Shown here one piece after another: positions 35,548-53,263 of a stretch of DNA of 64,000 nt (positions within the stretch are counted from its first letter, which is position 1; each line of letters starts with the position of its first letter). The notes under the pieces are model-generated. The model saw nothing but the letters and a program-made list of their open reading frames with translations, had not been told where the DNA came from and did no database searches. This DNA comes from Cordia subcordata (Eukaryota > Streptophyta > Magnoliopsida > Boraginales > Cordiaceae). The stretch covers positions 22,814,501 through 22,878,500 of the forward strand of contig JAPTOF010000003.1 of the NCBI GenBank assembly GCA_028554755.1. Direction: 5' to 3'. Made by a program: the position numbers and the translations under genes.

Positions 35548-35668
35548 GAGGGTGCTTGGCTTTGCTTATTTTAGGTGCTTATAAGCATCTAGAAAAAAAA
35601 CACCATCTCATATACTTTTTATTATTTAGGTACTTATAAGCACCAAATAAGTAAAGCCAAACACCCTC
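35548..35668. mobile_element. Tourist-like MITE, family 1 (121 bp)
   Basis: A near-perfect palindromic element. GAGGGTGCTTGGCTTTGC...GTGCTTATAAGC pairs with the right arm (minus strand GAGGGTGTTTGGCTTTAC...). Perfect TTA duplication at 35545-35547 and 35669-35671. This is the cleanest member of the family in the window. Confidence 0.9.
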
Positions 35669-35671
35669 TTA

Positions 35672-37976
35672 ATCTTTTTATTAGGCGTGCATTGGTTACA
35701 AAAACTTCCTAAAGCTGTGATTTCAGATTAACTGACATTGCCTCCCATAAAAAAAGGAAAAAAAAACTCCAACATTTTTAACAAAAAAAAGTAAGAAGAT
35801 AATAGATATAATTTTCTCCTTTGAACAAACTGAGATATTCGAGACCGGCATCTTTAAAGACCCTCGCATAGTTACATTTGCTACACTGAGCAAATGTCTT
35901 CCACTCTTCAACTGTTTAGGATGTAACTTAACCAGCATTACTGCCGTATATTATTTGGGTAATACTTTATCTTTCTCGATTTAATAGAATTTTTACCATG
36001 TAAATAAGATATTTATCATTTGATACAAAATTAGCAGCCTCTCGAAGTTTTGGAAGTGGCACCATCTTTCGAATGCTGATTCCCTATTTATTTTACAACT
36101 TTAGAACATCATAGAAAGAAATTTATTAAAGATTAAAATACATTTTATTTCCTTGTACTTTGTAAAAATTGTTACAGTACCCCTTATACTTTTAAAACTC
36201 ACTAATAGCTTCCTATGGTTTAAAAAAGGTTGGACATTGGCCCCTACCCTTAACTTTTCCTTTAGAGTTAATGAAGAGTTTTTAAATTAGTACAAAATTT
36301 CCCCTTTTGATTTTAAAAACAATGTAAATTCCTCCCTCAAGTTTAAAATAAGGTGTAAATACACCACTTATTGAGGTGAAAATAATATATATATATATAT
36401 GTATGTATGTATGTATATATAAGACTTAGCTATTTATGTGCATTCAATTATTATTGAATATATTTGTATTATATTTAGTAAAGAGTCATTAAAATTAAAA
36501 AATCTACATAATTAGTAGATATGCTTTAATCTTTTTACTTATTGAGGATGTATTTGCACCTTATTTCAAAACAAAAAGAGGAATCGACACTATTTTTAAA
36601 ATCAAAAGGGGGAAACTTAGCACCAATTTTAAAAGTAGAGGGGAAATTTGCATCAATTACTTGAGTTTTTTTTTTTTTTTTTGTATTAACAAGTCAAAAT
36701 GTATTGTAGGTATGTTATTTACACTTTCCAATAACTTTAAAATATAAGAGAGTATCAGACTATCAGCTAGTATTAAAAGCACAAGAAATTTTATATGACT
36801 TTTACAAAATATATGAGAGAAAAATGAATTTTTGCTCTTTAATAATAAGTAACAAACTTTTTAAGTCGTTTCATTGAAAGGGTAAACCACATATTTCCTG
36901 ACGAACCGTTTTGGCCAAGAAAGAAACCAGGAAAAAAGGTTCTTGAGTTATGTAGCAGCTGCGAATCATTCTAAACACTGATCGTATACTTTCTTTATCA
37001 CATTTCTGCATGAAATGCCTGACGAGTACCCGTGTGTCAATGGGTAGTTTCATGCAAAATTTTGAAACTATTTTAGACTTTTTATATGAAAATTATTATC
37101 ATCACTGACACCCAGGATAGGAACAAGTAGAGTTCTAATCTATCTGAAAACAACGGGGTATCTACCTATTTATAAGTTGGTACTCCAAATCTCAATTTTT
37201 TTCACCAAAATTCTATTGTACTTGAACCTACCACATATATATCCGAGCCTACTACATGTACAACGAGGTCTGCTTTTATAATTCACCACAAGACCTACTT
37301 TTATAATTCACCACTTGTTATTGCAATTCAAAATTTTATATAAGCTAATCCATACCAGTTTTATCCATTTATATTATATATTAATTTATTCAAAACATAA
37401 TGGAATTTATTACTTTTTATAATTTATTCAATCAAAACTTTATTTACTTATATATTTATTTTAAAATTACAAATAATAGGAACCACCACTAGTAGTGGCT
37501 CTAAAAAAAGAGAGCTCAATAATAACTACATTGTGAATTCTTTTTTATATATTTTCAAAGGCAATAGGAGCGCTTATTTATAAATCTCATAACTTGCTGA
37601 GAAAAACAAAAGAGCTATAGTAAAAGGGACTTAAAATTTTGAGAAAACTAGAATAACAAGGAGACAAGTATAATATGAAACCAATTAGATTATTGCCTAA
37701 ATCTATACTATTGCCTAGTCTAATGCCATATAAGATAAGAAAATATATATTAAAATTTTAAATATATTTCAACAAACCCTCAAACTCAAGTGAATGAAAG
37801 AGACCAACTTGAATTTGATAACTAAATTGTTGAGAAGTCATGGAAACTTTCAATTTATTATTGTTGAATCGAGTAAGAAAAGAGAACGGAGAAACAAATG
37901 GACCAAGAATAGACAATCGATAAAGAAACAAAGCCAGAACTGAGAATCAAAAACTTGAATCTTCAAGTTGCGTGGC
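35672..37976. other. intergenic with decayed repeats
   Basis: 36120-36700 contains inverted, degenerate blocks (AAATTTCCCCTTTTGATTTT near 36293 and AAATCAAAAGGGGGAAACTT near 36600), a (TA)/(TG) microsatellite at about 36388-36420 and a T run. Around 37490-37790 the minus strand reads TGAGTTTGAGGG then TGTTGAAATATATTT, which resembles a polypurine tract followed by a Copia LTR. I could not find the partner LTR. Confidence 0.45.
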
Positions 37977-38897
37977 CAGGGGCAGAGCCAAAAATTTAAG
38001 GTTGGGGGACGAAGACTTAATTAAAATATCAACAATATTAAACACTTTCATTATAATAAAGTATAATACTGTTTAGTAAAAAAGAAAAAAAGGGTAAGGT
38101 TATGGAAAAGAAAGTTAACTAAATAAGTTAATGAAGTTGGATTTGCCTAATAAAAAAGTCAACTATCGTATTTACATGAATGTGACAATAACTTTTTTAT
38201 GTAAAAAATCAAGCTATCTTTTAAAAAGTTAGGGTGATTAGGCACATATACGGTATCATGTTTGCCCCTTAAAACTTTTGTTAAAAGTTCGAAAGGTCCA
38301 TTTCAATTGGCTTATAAAAAATGCAAACTCTTTAAAACACATCTTTTTTAGAGTTTTATCTTTTCAAAAGCTACTCCAAAAACTTATATATATGTATAGA
38401 AAAAAAAGAGTAGTTTTTTCATTTACAAAATACATTTTATATAAAAACCCAACATTACTTAATAAGTTTATACTCAAAATAAATTATTTTATATAGCAAA
38501 TTTAAATGCCTAACAAAAAGATAAATAGATTAAGCATTACTAGACTTTTATCCACTAAAATTAATTACCTATTTCTTATAAAAATTTGACCACTTAAACA
38601 TCATTTTAAATAACTAAAGAGCTCACTAAAATATCACGACAAGAATTCAAAGTTTCATATCCAAAAAATAAAGAAAAAATATTATGATAAATATTTAGAA
38701 AAAAATTGCTGTTGTTGTCATTATATTAGTGTCATGTTTTAAAATATTTACCCACTAATAAAAAATTTAGGGGGAGCCAAAGTAGGATTTTTTTTCCTTT
38801 TTTCTCTTTAATTAAATACACATATATACACATAAAAATTATTTTTTGGAGCTTGGAAAAGCCAAAGCCCTCCAGTCCCCCCTTAGCTCCGCCCCTG
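37977..38897. mobile_element. non-autonomous hAT-type element (921 bp)
   Basis: Begins CAGGGGCAGAGCCAAAAATT and ends TTAGCTCCGCCCCTG, inverted with respect to the start. Flanking 8-mers TGCGTGGC (37969-37976) and TGTGTGGC (38898-38905) match at 7 of 8. The 8-bp duplication and CAGGGGC-type termini fit hAT. No transposase is encoded. Confidence 0.8.
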
Positions 38898-38905
38898 TGT
38901 GTGGC

Positions 38906-41650
38906 TAATATAATTTTCAGTGCACGATGGACGAAAAACAGTGACAAAGACAAGCAGAATGCAGAGAAATAGAAACCAAAACAAATGGTCTAAATTAGAA
39001 TGCAGAGAAATAAAGCTCATAGAGACGGGGCTCTAAGAACCTTGGCGGTGAAGGTCTGAATCAAAATATAGAAAAATCGAGACCAAAATAGTCTAAATCA
39101 GATTGTAGAAAAACATTTACCAAAATGGTCCAAAACAGATTATATATAAATGGAGACCAAAATGGTCTAAATCAAATTGTAAGAAAATAATGACAAAGGT
39201 ATCAAATATCTAAATGCCAAGGAAGACATTCAATAAGATTAAGATCAAATGGTAGGAAAATACCAAAATGGTCAATAATTGCAATGGTGATGGTCAAAGT
39301 GAGATAGTAGTAACACAAGCTACCAGGACAGTAACTCTTATATCATGTTAAGAATTGCTAAAATTCATCACAAAAATTGGTTATTCAAAGGAACGAGTGG
39401 CCAGACTTTATATGGCAGACTTGGATTTTAATATTTTTGCATGTGAGATAAATATATATATTCTAACGCTAACATGTACGAACCTGTGTATTGCATGGGT
39501 CATATACTAACATGACATGATTATAAATCCAAATATGAAATCGAGGCATTCGTTAGGAATTAGTTCTTATAGTTAGAAGGGTTTATCATGAATAATGGAA
39601 TAACAAAATTTGATAACAGATTTTGAAGAAAACCCAAATCCTGAAAATCAATTATTGATATTATGTACATATATATATAGATAACAAAATGTAGCATAAT
39701 GTTTGAAATTGTTAGAAAAATAATGATTTATAAATTTAATTAATCTGATTTTTAAAGTATTCATCTCAAACTACATACTAAGGACCAATTTGGATTGACT
39801 TTTTTATCGTAAAAAAAAATATTTTTGTTTTACTATAAAGCTACGTGAAAAGCTATTACTGAACAGACCAACATATATTTGGCGTGACTTCCAAAAGAAA
39901 GAAAAACTAAAACTCTTAACGAACTTAATTTGAGTTTTTTCTTGAACAGAAAGAATTTAAACTTATCAAAAGAGCCTAATCCATGAATTTTAGGCCTAAT
40001 ATACAGTACAGTTCTTTCAATCATTATTTCTCAAATACGAGATCCATCACCAATGGCCCAATACTATTTTTCGTAGGCGTAACTTGTTCAACTTTCTGGA
40101 ACAAATGGCCACGCCACAGTCTGGCCCTTCATCTTTTCTGCCTTGCTCCATATACAACATAGCAAAAGGTTACTTCTCCTTAAATATAATATTATACATA
40201 TTATAAACTAGTCTTTACCTAGTTACCCAGGCTAGTTACTTTTAAGAAGTACAAATATTATCTATACATATTATATTATAGTGTTTAGATCTTTTTTATT
40301 AATATCATGTATCATCATGTCATCATTTTCTTTCCACCAAAAAGTCTTGAATTCATTCCTTCTATGAATGTAAAATTAATAAATTATTAACTGATTTATT
40401 TATATAAGTTTGTTCACTTGATGATGGAAATATATCCATTTACTTCATTTATGCTTTTTTTTAAAATTATTTGACTTTATAAAATCATAAAAAAGTTGTG
40501 ATTAGTATTGAAAATTTACTAAAAGTTAATTTAACAAAAATATAATTATATTTTATTCTAGTATAAATTGTAAAAAATCAACATCAACAACATACTCATT
40601 TTTCTATGTACCGCATGGGTACTATACTAATTAGGGCAAAGAGAGCAAGCATTTAACAATAATACTTGCAAGGTGAATATAAGTATATGAATAATACGTG
40701 AGATCAAGCAATCAATAACACCAAAAGATCGAATAGAATTTATTATAATTATTACAAAAATTAGCTTTCACTTAGTCCGTTATATTTTTCGAAAAACTTC
40801 AAGTTAGTCCTCCTATTAACCTCTCATCAAAACTGGTCAAATATGGTTACCATATTATTACTTGATGACATATTCGTAAAGAGTATAATGAAAGAAAACT
40901 CTTTTTTTTTCTTTTAATTTTCATTTAGGTTCTCCCTCCATTTTTTTTTCTTTTTTTCTTTTTTTCTTTCTTTTTGCAAAGTCAGTAAACAAATTGCACT
41001 TTAATAAAAAAGCAAGTACGATTGTGACTCCAAGGATGATCACATTAGCATATGCACAAGATCTAAAAAACTCGAGTCCTACAAAAATACATGCACGATT
41101 GAGCCAAAAATACCGAAAGTGAACTTGATTATTAGTCCTCTTTTTGGATAAAGACGTTCACTAGCGAGATTTTATTCAGCAAAAATCTACAACGGATCAA
41201 TGAAGAAATCAGGATATTGGAGACTTTTGAAGTTGAAATATGTCGCTAACGACGCATGTGACCATCAATTCCATACCTAAAATATTCGCTTTTTGAAGTC
41301 ACCAATGCTTCATATTTTCAATCAAGTGTTCCCCAAAGTTTGAAACTTGAGATGCCAATCGAATCATTCATTAAAAAAAATATATCTATTATGAGATGTT
41401 AATTTGTGAAGATGTAACCTGTATCGAGTGGAAGCAATACTATTTGATTTCCGACTTTGTTAAGAAGGGGAAGACTTAGTCAAACCATCAATATACGATA
41501 TGGACCAATACACCATGCTAGACTTGGAGTTTTACTTCATGGCGTGTTCCGTCAGGAGGGACACTGCACTTGTGGTATACATACTAGTATGGTGTGTTAT
41601 TTAGATTTCTTGAAAGACTAACATTCTATTTCAAGTATATATATATATCT
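38906..41650. other. intergenic; degenerate repeats
   Basis: 38930-39190 holds loosely repeated units with AGACCAAAATGGTCTAAATCA. At about 39335-39352 the minus strand reads TAACATGATATAAGAGTTAC, a weak match to a tRNA-Met primer site, perhaps the other end of the Copia remnant suggested near 37.79 kb. 39781-39800 (AGGACCAATTTGGATTGAC) looks like one end of a family-2 MITE without a clear partner. No gene is seen. Confidence 0.4.
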
Positions 41651-41651
41651 A

Positions 41652-42159
41652 GTGGCCGATCTTGAACAAAATATTTTGGGGGGGGGGGGCGAATTATAAT
41701 AAACATATATTTAAAAATTAATAAAGTATGTTCAAATACAAAAAATAAAAATAAAAAATAAAATAAAATCATAGTAGTACAATAATATACTACAGTTATA
41801 GCACTCCTCGGTATTCTTTTATGCAAAACATAATAATGAATTGAGACTTCAGAAATTTCTATATAAACTGGTAAGAACAAATTAGATATCTATGTAAAGG
41901 AAAATAAGACTAATATTTGAACAAATTGAATAACTCAATTAACATTTAAATTAGATTTATCATAAATAATAATAACTCAACTTATACAAATTAAATTAGA
42001 ACTAGGTTGTTGGGGGGCCAACTACAAAATGTTTCAGTATTTTTTGTAAAAAATCAATTATATCATATATCTATTTTTTTCAAAAAAAAAAATTTGGAGG
42101 GTGGTGTTCGGGGGGGGGGGGGGGCATGGCCCCTCCTTGTCCTCGTGAAGGTCCGCCAC
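41652..42159. mobile_element. inverted-repeat element with G-runs, hAT-like
   Basis: The left end GTGGCCGATCTTGAAC pairs with the right end (minus strand GTGGCGGACCTTCACG). Long G runs lie inside each end (about 41679-41689 and 42110-42125). The GTGGCGGA-type terminus is common in plant hAT-like MITEs. No clear 8-bp duplication. Confidence 0.5.
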
Positions 42160-43784
42160 ATATGTTTACTTATTAGTTTAAATACAGTAAGGGAGCAGGA
42201 GAAAACTGAAACGATTGACATTATTTCTTTAAGAACGAGGTCTTAAGTCCAAATCTCATAAGGGCGCAATAGTTGGGATACATGATTTACATGAAAACCT
42301 TTTCTATTTGTCATGAAGCCGATGTCATATAAATATAATTGGGTTGATTTCTGATCCTGAAATGCCTTGGTATAGTTCACCTTGAACTCTAGAATAGCAA
42401 CTTCACAACTATTAGCAAAGGAGTAAAACTGTGAACGCATGGTAGCTTCAACGATGAGGAAAAATCCTGCAGTAGAGAGATACCTGAGTCTAAAAACTTA
42501 TAGAATTAACTTTAATTCTTAAAGCGACCAATATATTAGAGAACAGTTAAATCGTTGCAAGAAATCCAATTCTCTTTTCGCTTGTGTGTACAAGCAGGTA
42601 ACTGGAGAGCTACTCTCACTAGTGGCAACCTCTCGATATGTCTTCTACGTTCAAGGGCCGGCTCATGATTTTCGTTTAGTGTAGGCTAGAACATACAACT
42701 TCGATATTCATGCATATTTAATTTCAATTTATTACGTGAAAACTAAATTTAATTTTTCAAACAAAAAAAAACTTAAAAATCCACATATTTTTAACCAAAA
42801 AAAAAGAATGGATTAATTACTTGTATTTCAAGATCAGTAATTTAAAAGAAAAATCTTTGAGTTGATTTCATCTTACATTTACGTCCTACTATACAAAAAT
42901 TGAAGATATACGCATATATATATATATATTATATGTAGATATTTTTCGTCACATGTTCCCTTTAATTTAATTTCCGTGTGCTATATAGCTCTTGAAGTAG
43001 AACTCAGAGGTTCTTTCTTTTTTTTAAAACCCCTGCCGCTCACGATTGAGGAAGATAGTTTCAACCACTTGAGTTATCTTTTAATTCCAGTGAAACTCAG
43101 ACATTGACGTGATCCATATGCGTGTGCCACTGGATAGATGGGAATGGAGTAGCAGGATGTAGAAGATAGTGTCTGATTTGCAACTTACGAAAATCATATG
43201 GGTTGAAGGCATGATTAAGACCTTATTGAAAGAATTTTTGGCTTCTCTCTTGCACGCTTAAAAATTTTGTGGTCCTTTTATGGCCTATATATATAGCTAG
43301 CTAGGCACCTCTACAAGTCGAAACGAGCCGTGTGAACTCCATGCTCATTGAATTAATTTACTCGAGCTTCCTAATTCAACTTGTCCACTAAAAATAAATA
43401 AATAAATAATAAAATGGCTTCAACAAGGACGCGCGCTTACCGAATATGCATAGAAAGATATATAGAAAATGCGAAACCTATACTACATTGGATATATCTT
43501 ACAAATAATAGTCATGGAAGGTCTAAGTTATTTGATTGCAACCATACTGTTAGTTTACCACCATTAGATCTTTCAAGGGACTGTAGCACTATAAGGAGAG
43601 AATCCAATTTCGTTTTTGGTACTAACTTTTTCTTGGAAATCTGTTTTCTGCACCCAAGCCAGGGAAGTTTGCTCAGTGACTGTGGGATGACAAACCTTGG
43701 CTGCTCTCGAGGCCACGCATGCATAGTTCTCAATATGGCTTAGGGATGGTAATATTAAGGTGGATTGTGCAGCAGATAGATCTA
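42160..43784. other. intergenic, no gene seen
   Basis: An open plus-strand frame at 43414-43743 has an antisense open frame over the same bases and no recognisable domain. I do not call it a gene. Confidence 0.5.
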
Positions 43785-44015
43785 GGGCCTGTTCGGATTG
43801 GCTTTTTTTTTTAAAAAAAAATATTTTTTTGTCAAAAAATTTTATATTACTTTTGCAATAATTACTTAATTTGGTTTCTAAAAAAACTGAAACTTTGAAA
43901 AAATCTCAAATATAATTTTTTTTAGAAGTCAGAATTTTCGATTTCTAAAAATATATATGTTTTCTAAAAGCTATTAAAAAAAATACTTTTAAAAAAAGCT
44001 AATCCAAACGAGCCC
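43785..44015. mobile_element. Tourist-like MITE, family 2 (231 bp)
   Basis: Left GGGCCTGTTCGGATTGGC; right end on the minus strand GGGCTCGTTTGGATTAGC. The duplication CTA is at 43782-43784 and 44016-44018. Internal arms are poly(T)/poly(A)-rich. The right CTA also serves as the left flank of the next MITE. Confidence 0.85.
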
Positions 44016-44018
44016 CTA

Positions 44019-44423
44019 GAGTCTATTTGGCCTAGCTTTTGGATGCTCAAAAATATTTTATGTGAGTTTAAAAGTTGAAGTTAACTTGTTTGTCTAACCT
44101 ATTTTTAAAAGAGCTTTTACATAAAAGTTAAAATTGAGAAAAACTGAAAAACCAGAAGCTCTAAATTGAAACTTTTTAAAAGAGGCTTTTGAAAATCTAT
44201 TTTTATGTCATGTCAAAAATTATTTTTCTTCATTTTTTCTCAAAAATACTATTCTATATTTTTTAAAATCCAATATTAACCTCAAAACAACTAAAAGCTC
44301 AACTCTTAAAATACAGGCTAAACAATCAACAGCTTTTATTCAACAGCACTTTTACTCAAAGCTCTACTATTAAAAACTCTATTGCTCAATAATTGAAATT
44401 TCACAACTAGGCCAAATAAAGCC
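44019..44423. mobile_element. Tourist-like MITE, family 3 (405 bp)
   Basis: Left GAGTCTATTTGGCCTAGC; right end on the minus strand GGCTTTATTTGGCCTAG. CTA is at 44016-44018 and 44424-44426. It shares both ends and internal words (AAAGAGCTTTTACATAAAAG) with 46725-47143. Confidence 0.85.
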
Positions 44424-44426
44424 CTA

Positions 44427-46612
44427 TTCTCATACCTCTGATCCCCCCTTTCTCCCCATTCCTGAAAGCCGAAAGGTACCTAAAAGCCACCCTATACATC
44501 CTCTATAGTAATTACTAGCGTATTTTAGAATTAAACCAAGATACAAGGGGTAAGTGGATGTGAGGAAAATCTTAATCATTTGTGTGTTAATCTTATCGTT
44601 TCACTATTTATAAATTTTAAATTTTTAAAAAGAGATAAATTTTTTAAAATGCTTTTTCACCTCCCAATACTCAACTTTTTTTGGAATTTCAACTTTATGA
44701 ATGGGAGAGATGATATAATCTACACATTAATAGTTAAGATTTTTCACTCGTATATCAATATGAAAAAACTAATAATATTAGAAGATTCTAATATGGAGTA
44801 AGGTATCCATTTAATTATTTTCAAGGGGTTAAGGTGTCATTTATTTTCAAAGTGTAACACTCTTATCTCATTCTCTAATTAGCTCCATTTATTTTACATA
44901 ATAGCAATATGCTTGATAATTAAAATGCCCTGGTATGACTAATATACTTATGAAAAATCACAAAAGATAAAACCCTATTTACAGAAGAAGAAGAAGAAGA
45001 AGAAAAAAAAAGTGAATTAAAGAGGCATCTTTATTGAACTTCAGTTCATGTGAGAATGTATCTAATTTTTTATACAAATCGCATAAGTGGAACATGAATG
45101 CTACTTCCACTTAATAGAGCTGGAAAAATGTGTGAATTGACCCATCTAACCTGTAAAAAAGGAAAAAAAAAAAAAAAGGATGATGATGACCCGCTAGATA
45201 AACAGTCAATCCGACCCAAATCGATGAACAGGTGGGTCAGGTTGGGTAAACTCGCAAGTGGATGGCAAACCTGCCAAAATGACTCACCTAACCCACACTA
45301 ATCCACCTTTATTTTAAAAAATTATATATAACTACTCAAGTAATTTTATTTTTGTGATTGACTACGGTCCTATGTTATTAATGATGAGCAAAGACCAAAC
45401 TAACCCGAGTTGAGTTTGGTCTATTCAATTCAGTTTTGTTATTTTTTGAAAAAGTTCCGCTTATTTGGTTCGGTTCGGTTAGCCAAAAACAAACTGAATT
45501 AACCAAATTGTATTTTATATATTAAAAATATATAATATTTTTTACTCGTGCCATATATTATTCATATTATAAAATATTTAATTTGAAAATAAATGCTCTT
45601 TTCTTGATAGCTATTTGAAACTTATAAGTTGTCACATTTATCTTCATATGGATTAATTTGAGCTTTCTATTTTCTAGTTTTTTCAAGACAAATTTGTTGT
45701 TCAATTTCTATTCTAATCGAACTAAACCAAATAGACAGAAATATATTGTTGGTTCCAATTTATTCAATTTTTAAAAAATTCAATTCAGTTCAATTTTCAA
45801 AATCGAAAAAAGATTTAGTTCGATTCGATTTAGTTATTACCCAAATGTTCACCTCTATATATTATAATTTACGAGTTTATATATTTAATTTTATAATTAT
45901 TTTGTTAAAAATACATTGTTTTATTTTTTATTTTAAGAACATGGAGGGGCAACCTACTTAACCTGTCAAGCCGCCAACTTGAAGGGTTGGGTGTGGTTTG
46001 GCACTTTGCCAACCCTCAAAAATGACGCTGACGGACTTGCCAACCCGTTTAACCCAACCCGTTTGTGAGCTCTGCGTACGGGTCAAAAGTAATAGGAAAG
46101 ATAAGGGTGGGGATTAATTTGTTATACCGTAATTTGAAAAAGATAAGGGTATTTGCTTATTTAAAAAATATAACAGGCTACTATATACCTACTAATAAAC
46201 CACAAAGAGACGCCATTTACCCTCAAAATAACTCAAATCATAACAGAAGATGGATATAAGTAGAAGTGTTAGATATACATCTCATATATGATTTACACAT
46301 GGAGTTTTTTGCTACCATTTCAATTAGCCCAATTTCAATAGTCTAAAACAAATTTCTATTACATATGAGATCAATTCCATATTAAACGTGGCATTAATTA
46401 GCATAAAATCATTCCATTTGTTATTGGATGTCTATTTATTAATCGCAACTCTACCTTTAAAATAGATATATTTTCTTTTGCTGGGCAAAATAGATATATT
46501 TTCTATTTCTAAAGAATAGAAAATATATCTTTTTTTTAATGTGAAAAGAATAGAAAAATAGATATATTTTCTATTCTTTTCACTTCTTAACTATTCAGGA
46601 TACCACTCTTAC
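44427..46612. other. intergenic, one hAT-like element
   Basis: No gene seen. 44984-45004 is a GAA microsatellite. The element at 45115-46074 is listed separately. 46440-46590 is a set of inverted short repeats built from AATAGAAAATATATC. Confidence 0.5.
45115..46074. mobile_element. probable hAT-like element rich in GGTTGGGT words
   Basis: The left end AGAGCTGGAAAAATG and the inverted right end (minus strand AGAGCTCACAAACGGGTTGG) bracket sequence with ACCCAACCC/GGGTTGGGT words near both ends. Plant hAT elements often start with CAGAGCTGGCAAA-like termini. I see no clear 8-bp duplication. Confidence 0.45.
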
Positions 46613-47539
46613 CCTTAGAATAAATGTAGGATAGTTAGAAAAAGAGAAAAACAATATCGGTTATTGAATTTGGCTAATTAAAAAAAAAAAAAGCTTTTGT
46701 TTATATTGAATTTAACTAAGATAAGAGTCTATTTGGCCCAACTTTTAGAAATTCAAAAGTACTTTTTGTGAGTCTAAAAGTAGAAACTAACCTGTCTGCC
46801 TTATTTTTAAAAGAGCTTTTACATAAAAGCTTAAACTAAAAAAAGCTAAAAGACCAGAAGCTCCAAATTGGAGCTTTTCAAAAAAGGCTTTTAAAAAGTT
46901 GTTTTTATGTTATGTCAAAAAAAATTTTCTTCATTTTTTTTTAAAAATAATACTATTGTATATTTTTTAAAATTTAATATTAACCTTAAAATAACTGAAA
47001 GCTCAACTCTTAAAATACAGGTCAAACAATCAACTGCTTTTTTTCAACAACACTTTTATCCAAAGTACTTTTATCCAAAGCTCTACAGCTAAAAACTCTA
47101 CTGCTTTAACCATTGAAATATCACAGTTAGGCCAAACGGAACCTAAGATGCTTCAAATAAAACACTATGATCATAACGTAAATATATGTAGATACACTAG
47201 AAACAAAAAAGAGGCTTACTGATTGTTAAATTCTGTCCATGTACATGCATTTGGGTAGACCACCTTCTCCTAGGTTTTACCTTTAGAATAAATGTAGGAT
47301 AGTTAGGAAAAAAAAAAAAAAAGGATGGGCTAATCGGTTATTGAATTTGGCTAATTAAAAAAATGGGCTTATTGTTTATATTGAATTCAACTAATATAAG
47401 ATGCTTCAAAATAAAACACTATGATCATAACTTAAATATATGTAGAGACACTAGAAACAAAAAAGAGGCTTAGTGATTATTAAATTCTGTCCATGTCTAT
47501 ATGCATTTGGGTAGACCACCTTCTCCTAGGTTTTGCTAA
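46613..47539. repeat. tandem duplication upstream of the subtilase gene, one copy holding a MITE
   Basis: A unit of about 260 bp (CTTAGAATAAATGTAGGATAG ... CTTCTCCTAGGTTTT) is present twice. Copy 1 runs 46613-46724 and 47144-47279, split by a MITE. Copy 2 runs 47280-47539, unsplit. Both contain GGTTATTGAATTTGGC and GGGTAGACCACC. Confidence 0.85.
46725..47143. mobile_element. Tourist-like MITE, family 3 (419 bp)
   Basis: Left GAGTCTATTTGGCCCAAC; right end on the minus strand GGTTCCGTTTGGCCTAAC. TAA is at 46722-46724 and 47144-47146. The unsplit tandem copy shows a single TAA at 47397-47399, confirming the insertion and its duplication. It lies about 0.9 kb upstream of the SBT5.6-type gene. 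Confidence 0.92.
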
Positions 47540-48066
47540 AGATATTTAATTAAAATACGTACAATGATACTTATCTAATAATTTTTCACTTATCTAGTTG
47601 AAATTGTTATGTGGGTTTCGTGTATTTTCAATATGATTTTCATTTAAAATAATTTTAATTACTTTTTGAAATTTAAAATCTCGTGGAGTTGACACTTTGC
47701 CACGCAAAATCAGAGTAAAACACATTTACAAATTTATCTGTACTATTTATATGATAATATAATATTATTATAAGGATATTGTAGTTCACCACAATGTGGT
47801 CTCTAGTTATTCGAGTAGTGTTTTACTTCTAGAGTTAATCCTTCAACGACTCTGTAACTGTAAAATGACATGGCTTTTTTTTTCTAATTTTGTTCAAGAA
47901 GTCCAAAACAAATTAATCTAATCGCTTAAAATCCTCTTTTTTTTCAACTGATGGAGATAATATAGTTATCAAAGATCCAGTGATCTCGTAGTCCTATAAA
48001 TATCCTACTCAATTCATAGCTTATCCCACAAAACTATTCACTACCCCTCTGCATTCAACGCTCATT
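47540..48066 (+). promoter_or_regulatory. upstream region of subtilase gene with TATA box
   Basis: CCTATAAATATCC at about 47992-48004 lies about 65 bp before the ATG, a canonical plant TATA box. The rest is AT-rich without a recognisable element. Confidence 0.55.
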
Positions 48067-52812
<4,746 letters not shown>

Positions 52813-53049
52813 TTAAACAACCCCATCCCAGGAAAAGAAGGGAAAATGATTTTCTTATTCTTCTTTTCTTAGATTTTTAGAATTATGTGTTTCCATTTAC
52901 TTCTTTTCTTAGATTTTTACTAGTATAGTTTATCAGAAGACAGAAAACAAAAGCAATGAATAAAATGGAAGGTTGAAAATTTAGAGCTTTGCATAATGAT
53001 GTTGCTTGTCTCGTCTCTAATATTGGAAGTGATTTAATCTGTGTATTTA
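52813..53049 (+). terminator. 3' end of subtilase gene
   Basis: 3' UTR region. AATAAA lies within AATGAATAAAATGG at about 52957-52970, some 150 nt past the stop. Confidence 0.45.
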
Positions 53050-53260
53050 GGGCTTTTTGAATTGACTTTTTTTCAAGAAAAAATATTTTTTTTCTTAAAA
53101 AAGTCACATTAAATTTATAATAACTATTTGATTTGACTTTCAAAAAAACTGAAACTCTGAGCTTTTTTCAAAAACTAGAATTTTCAGCTTCTTAAAAAAA
53201 ACTGTTTTTCAAAAGTTGTTAAAAAAAACACTTTTGAAAAAAGCCAATCCAAACGAGCCC
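53050..53260. mobile_element. Tourist-like MITE, family 2 (211 bp)
   Basis: Left GGGCTTTTTGAATTGAC; right end on the minus strand GGGCTCGTTTGGATTGGC. Perfect TTA at 53047-53049 and 53261-53263. It lies between the convergent subtilase and PPR genes, about 240 bp past the subtilase stop. Confidence 0.9.
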
Positions 53261-53263
53261 TTA

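Noticed and set aside
37490..39352. A complete second Copia element on the minus strand
   Set aside because: A polypurine-like tract at about 37.79 kb and a weak primer-like site at about 39.34 kb are suggestive, but the sequences beyond them do not resemble each other as LTR pairs should.
43414..43743. 109-codon open frame with an antisense open frame
   Set aside because: No recognisable domain, no exon partners and no upstream TATA box; both-strand openness is typical of chance.
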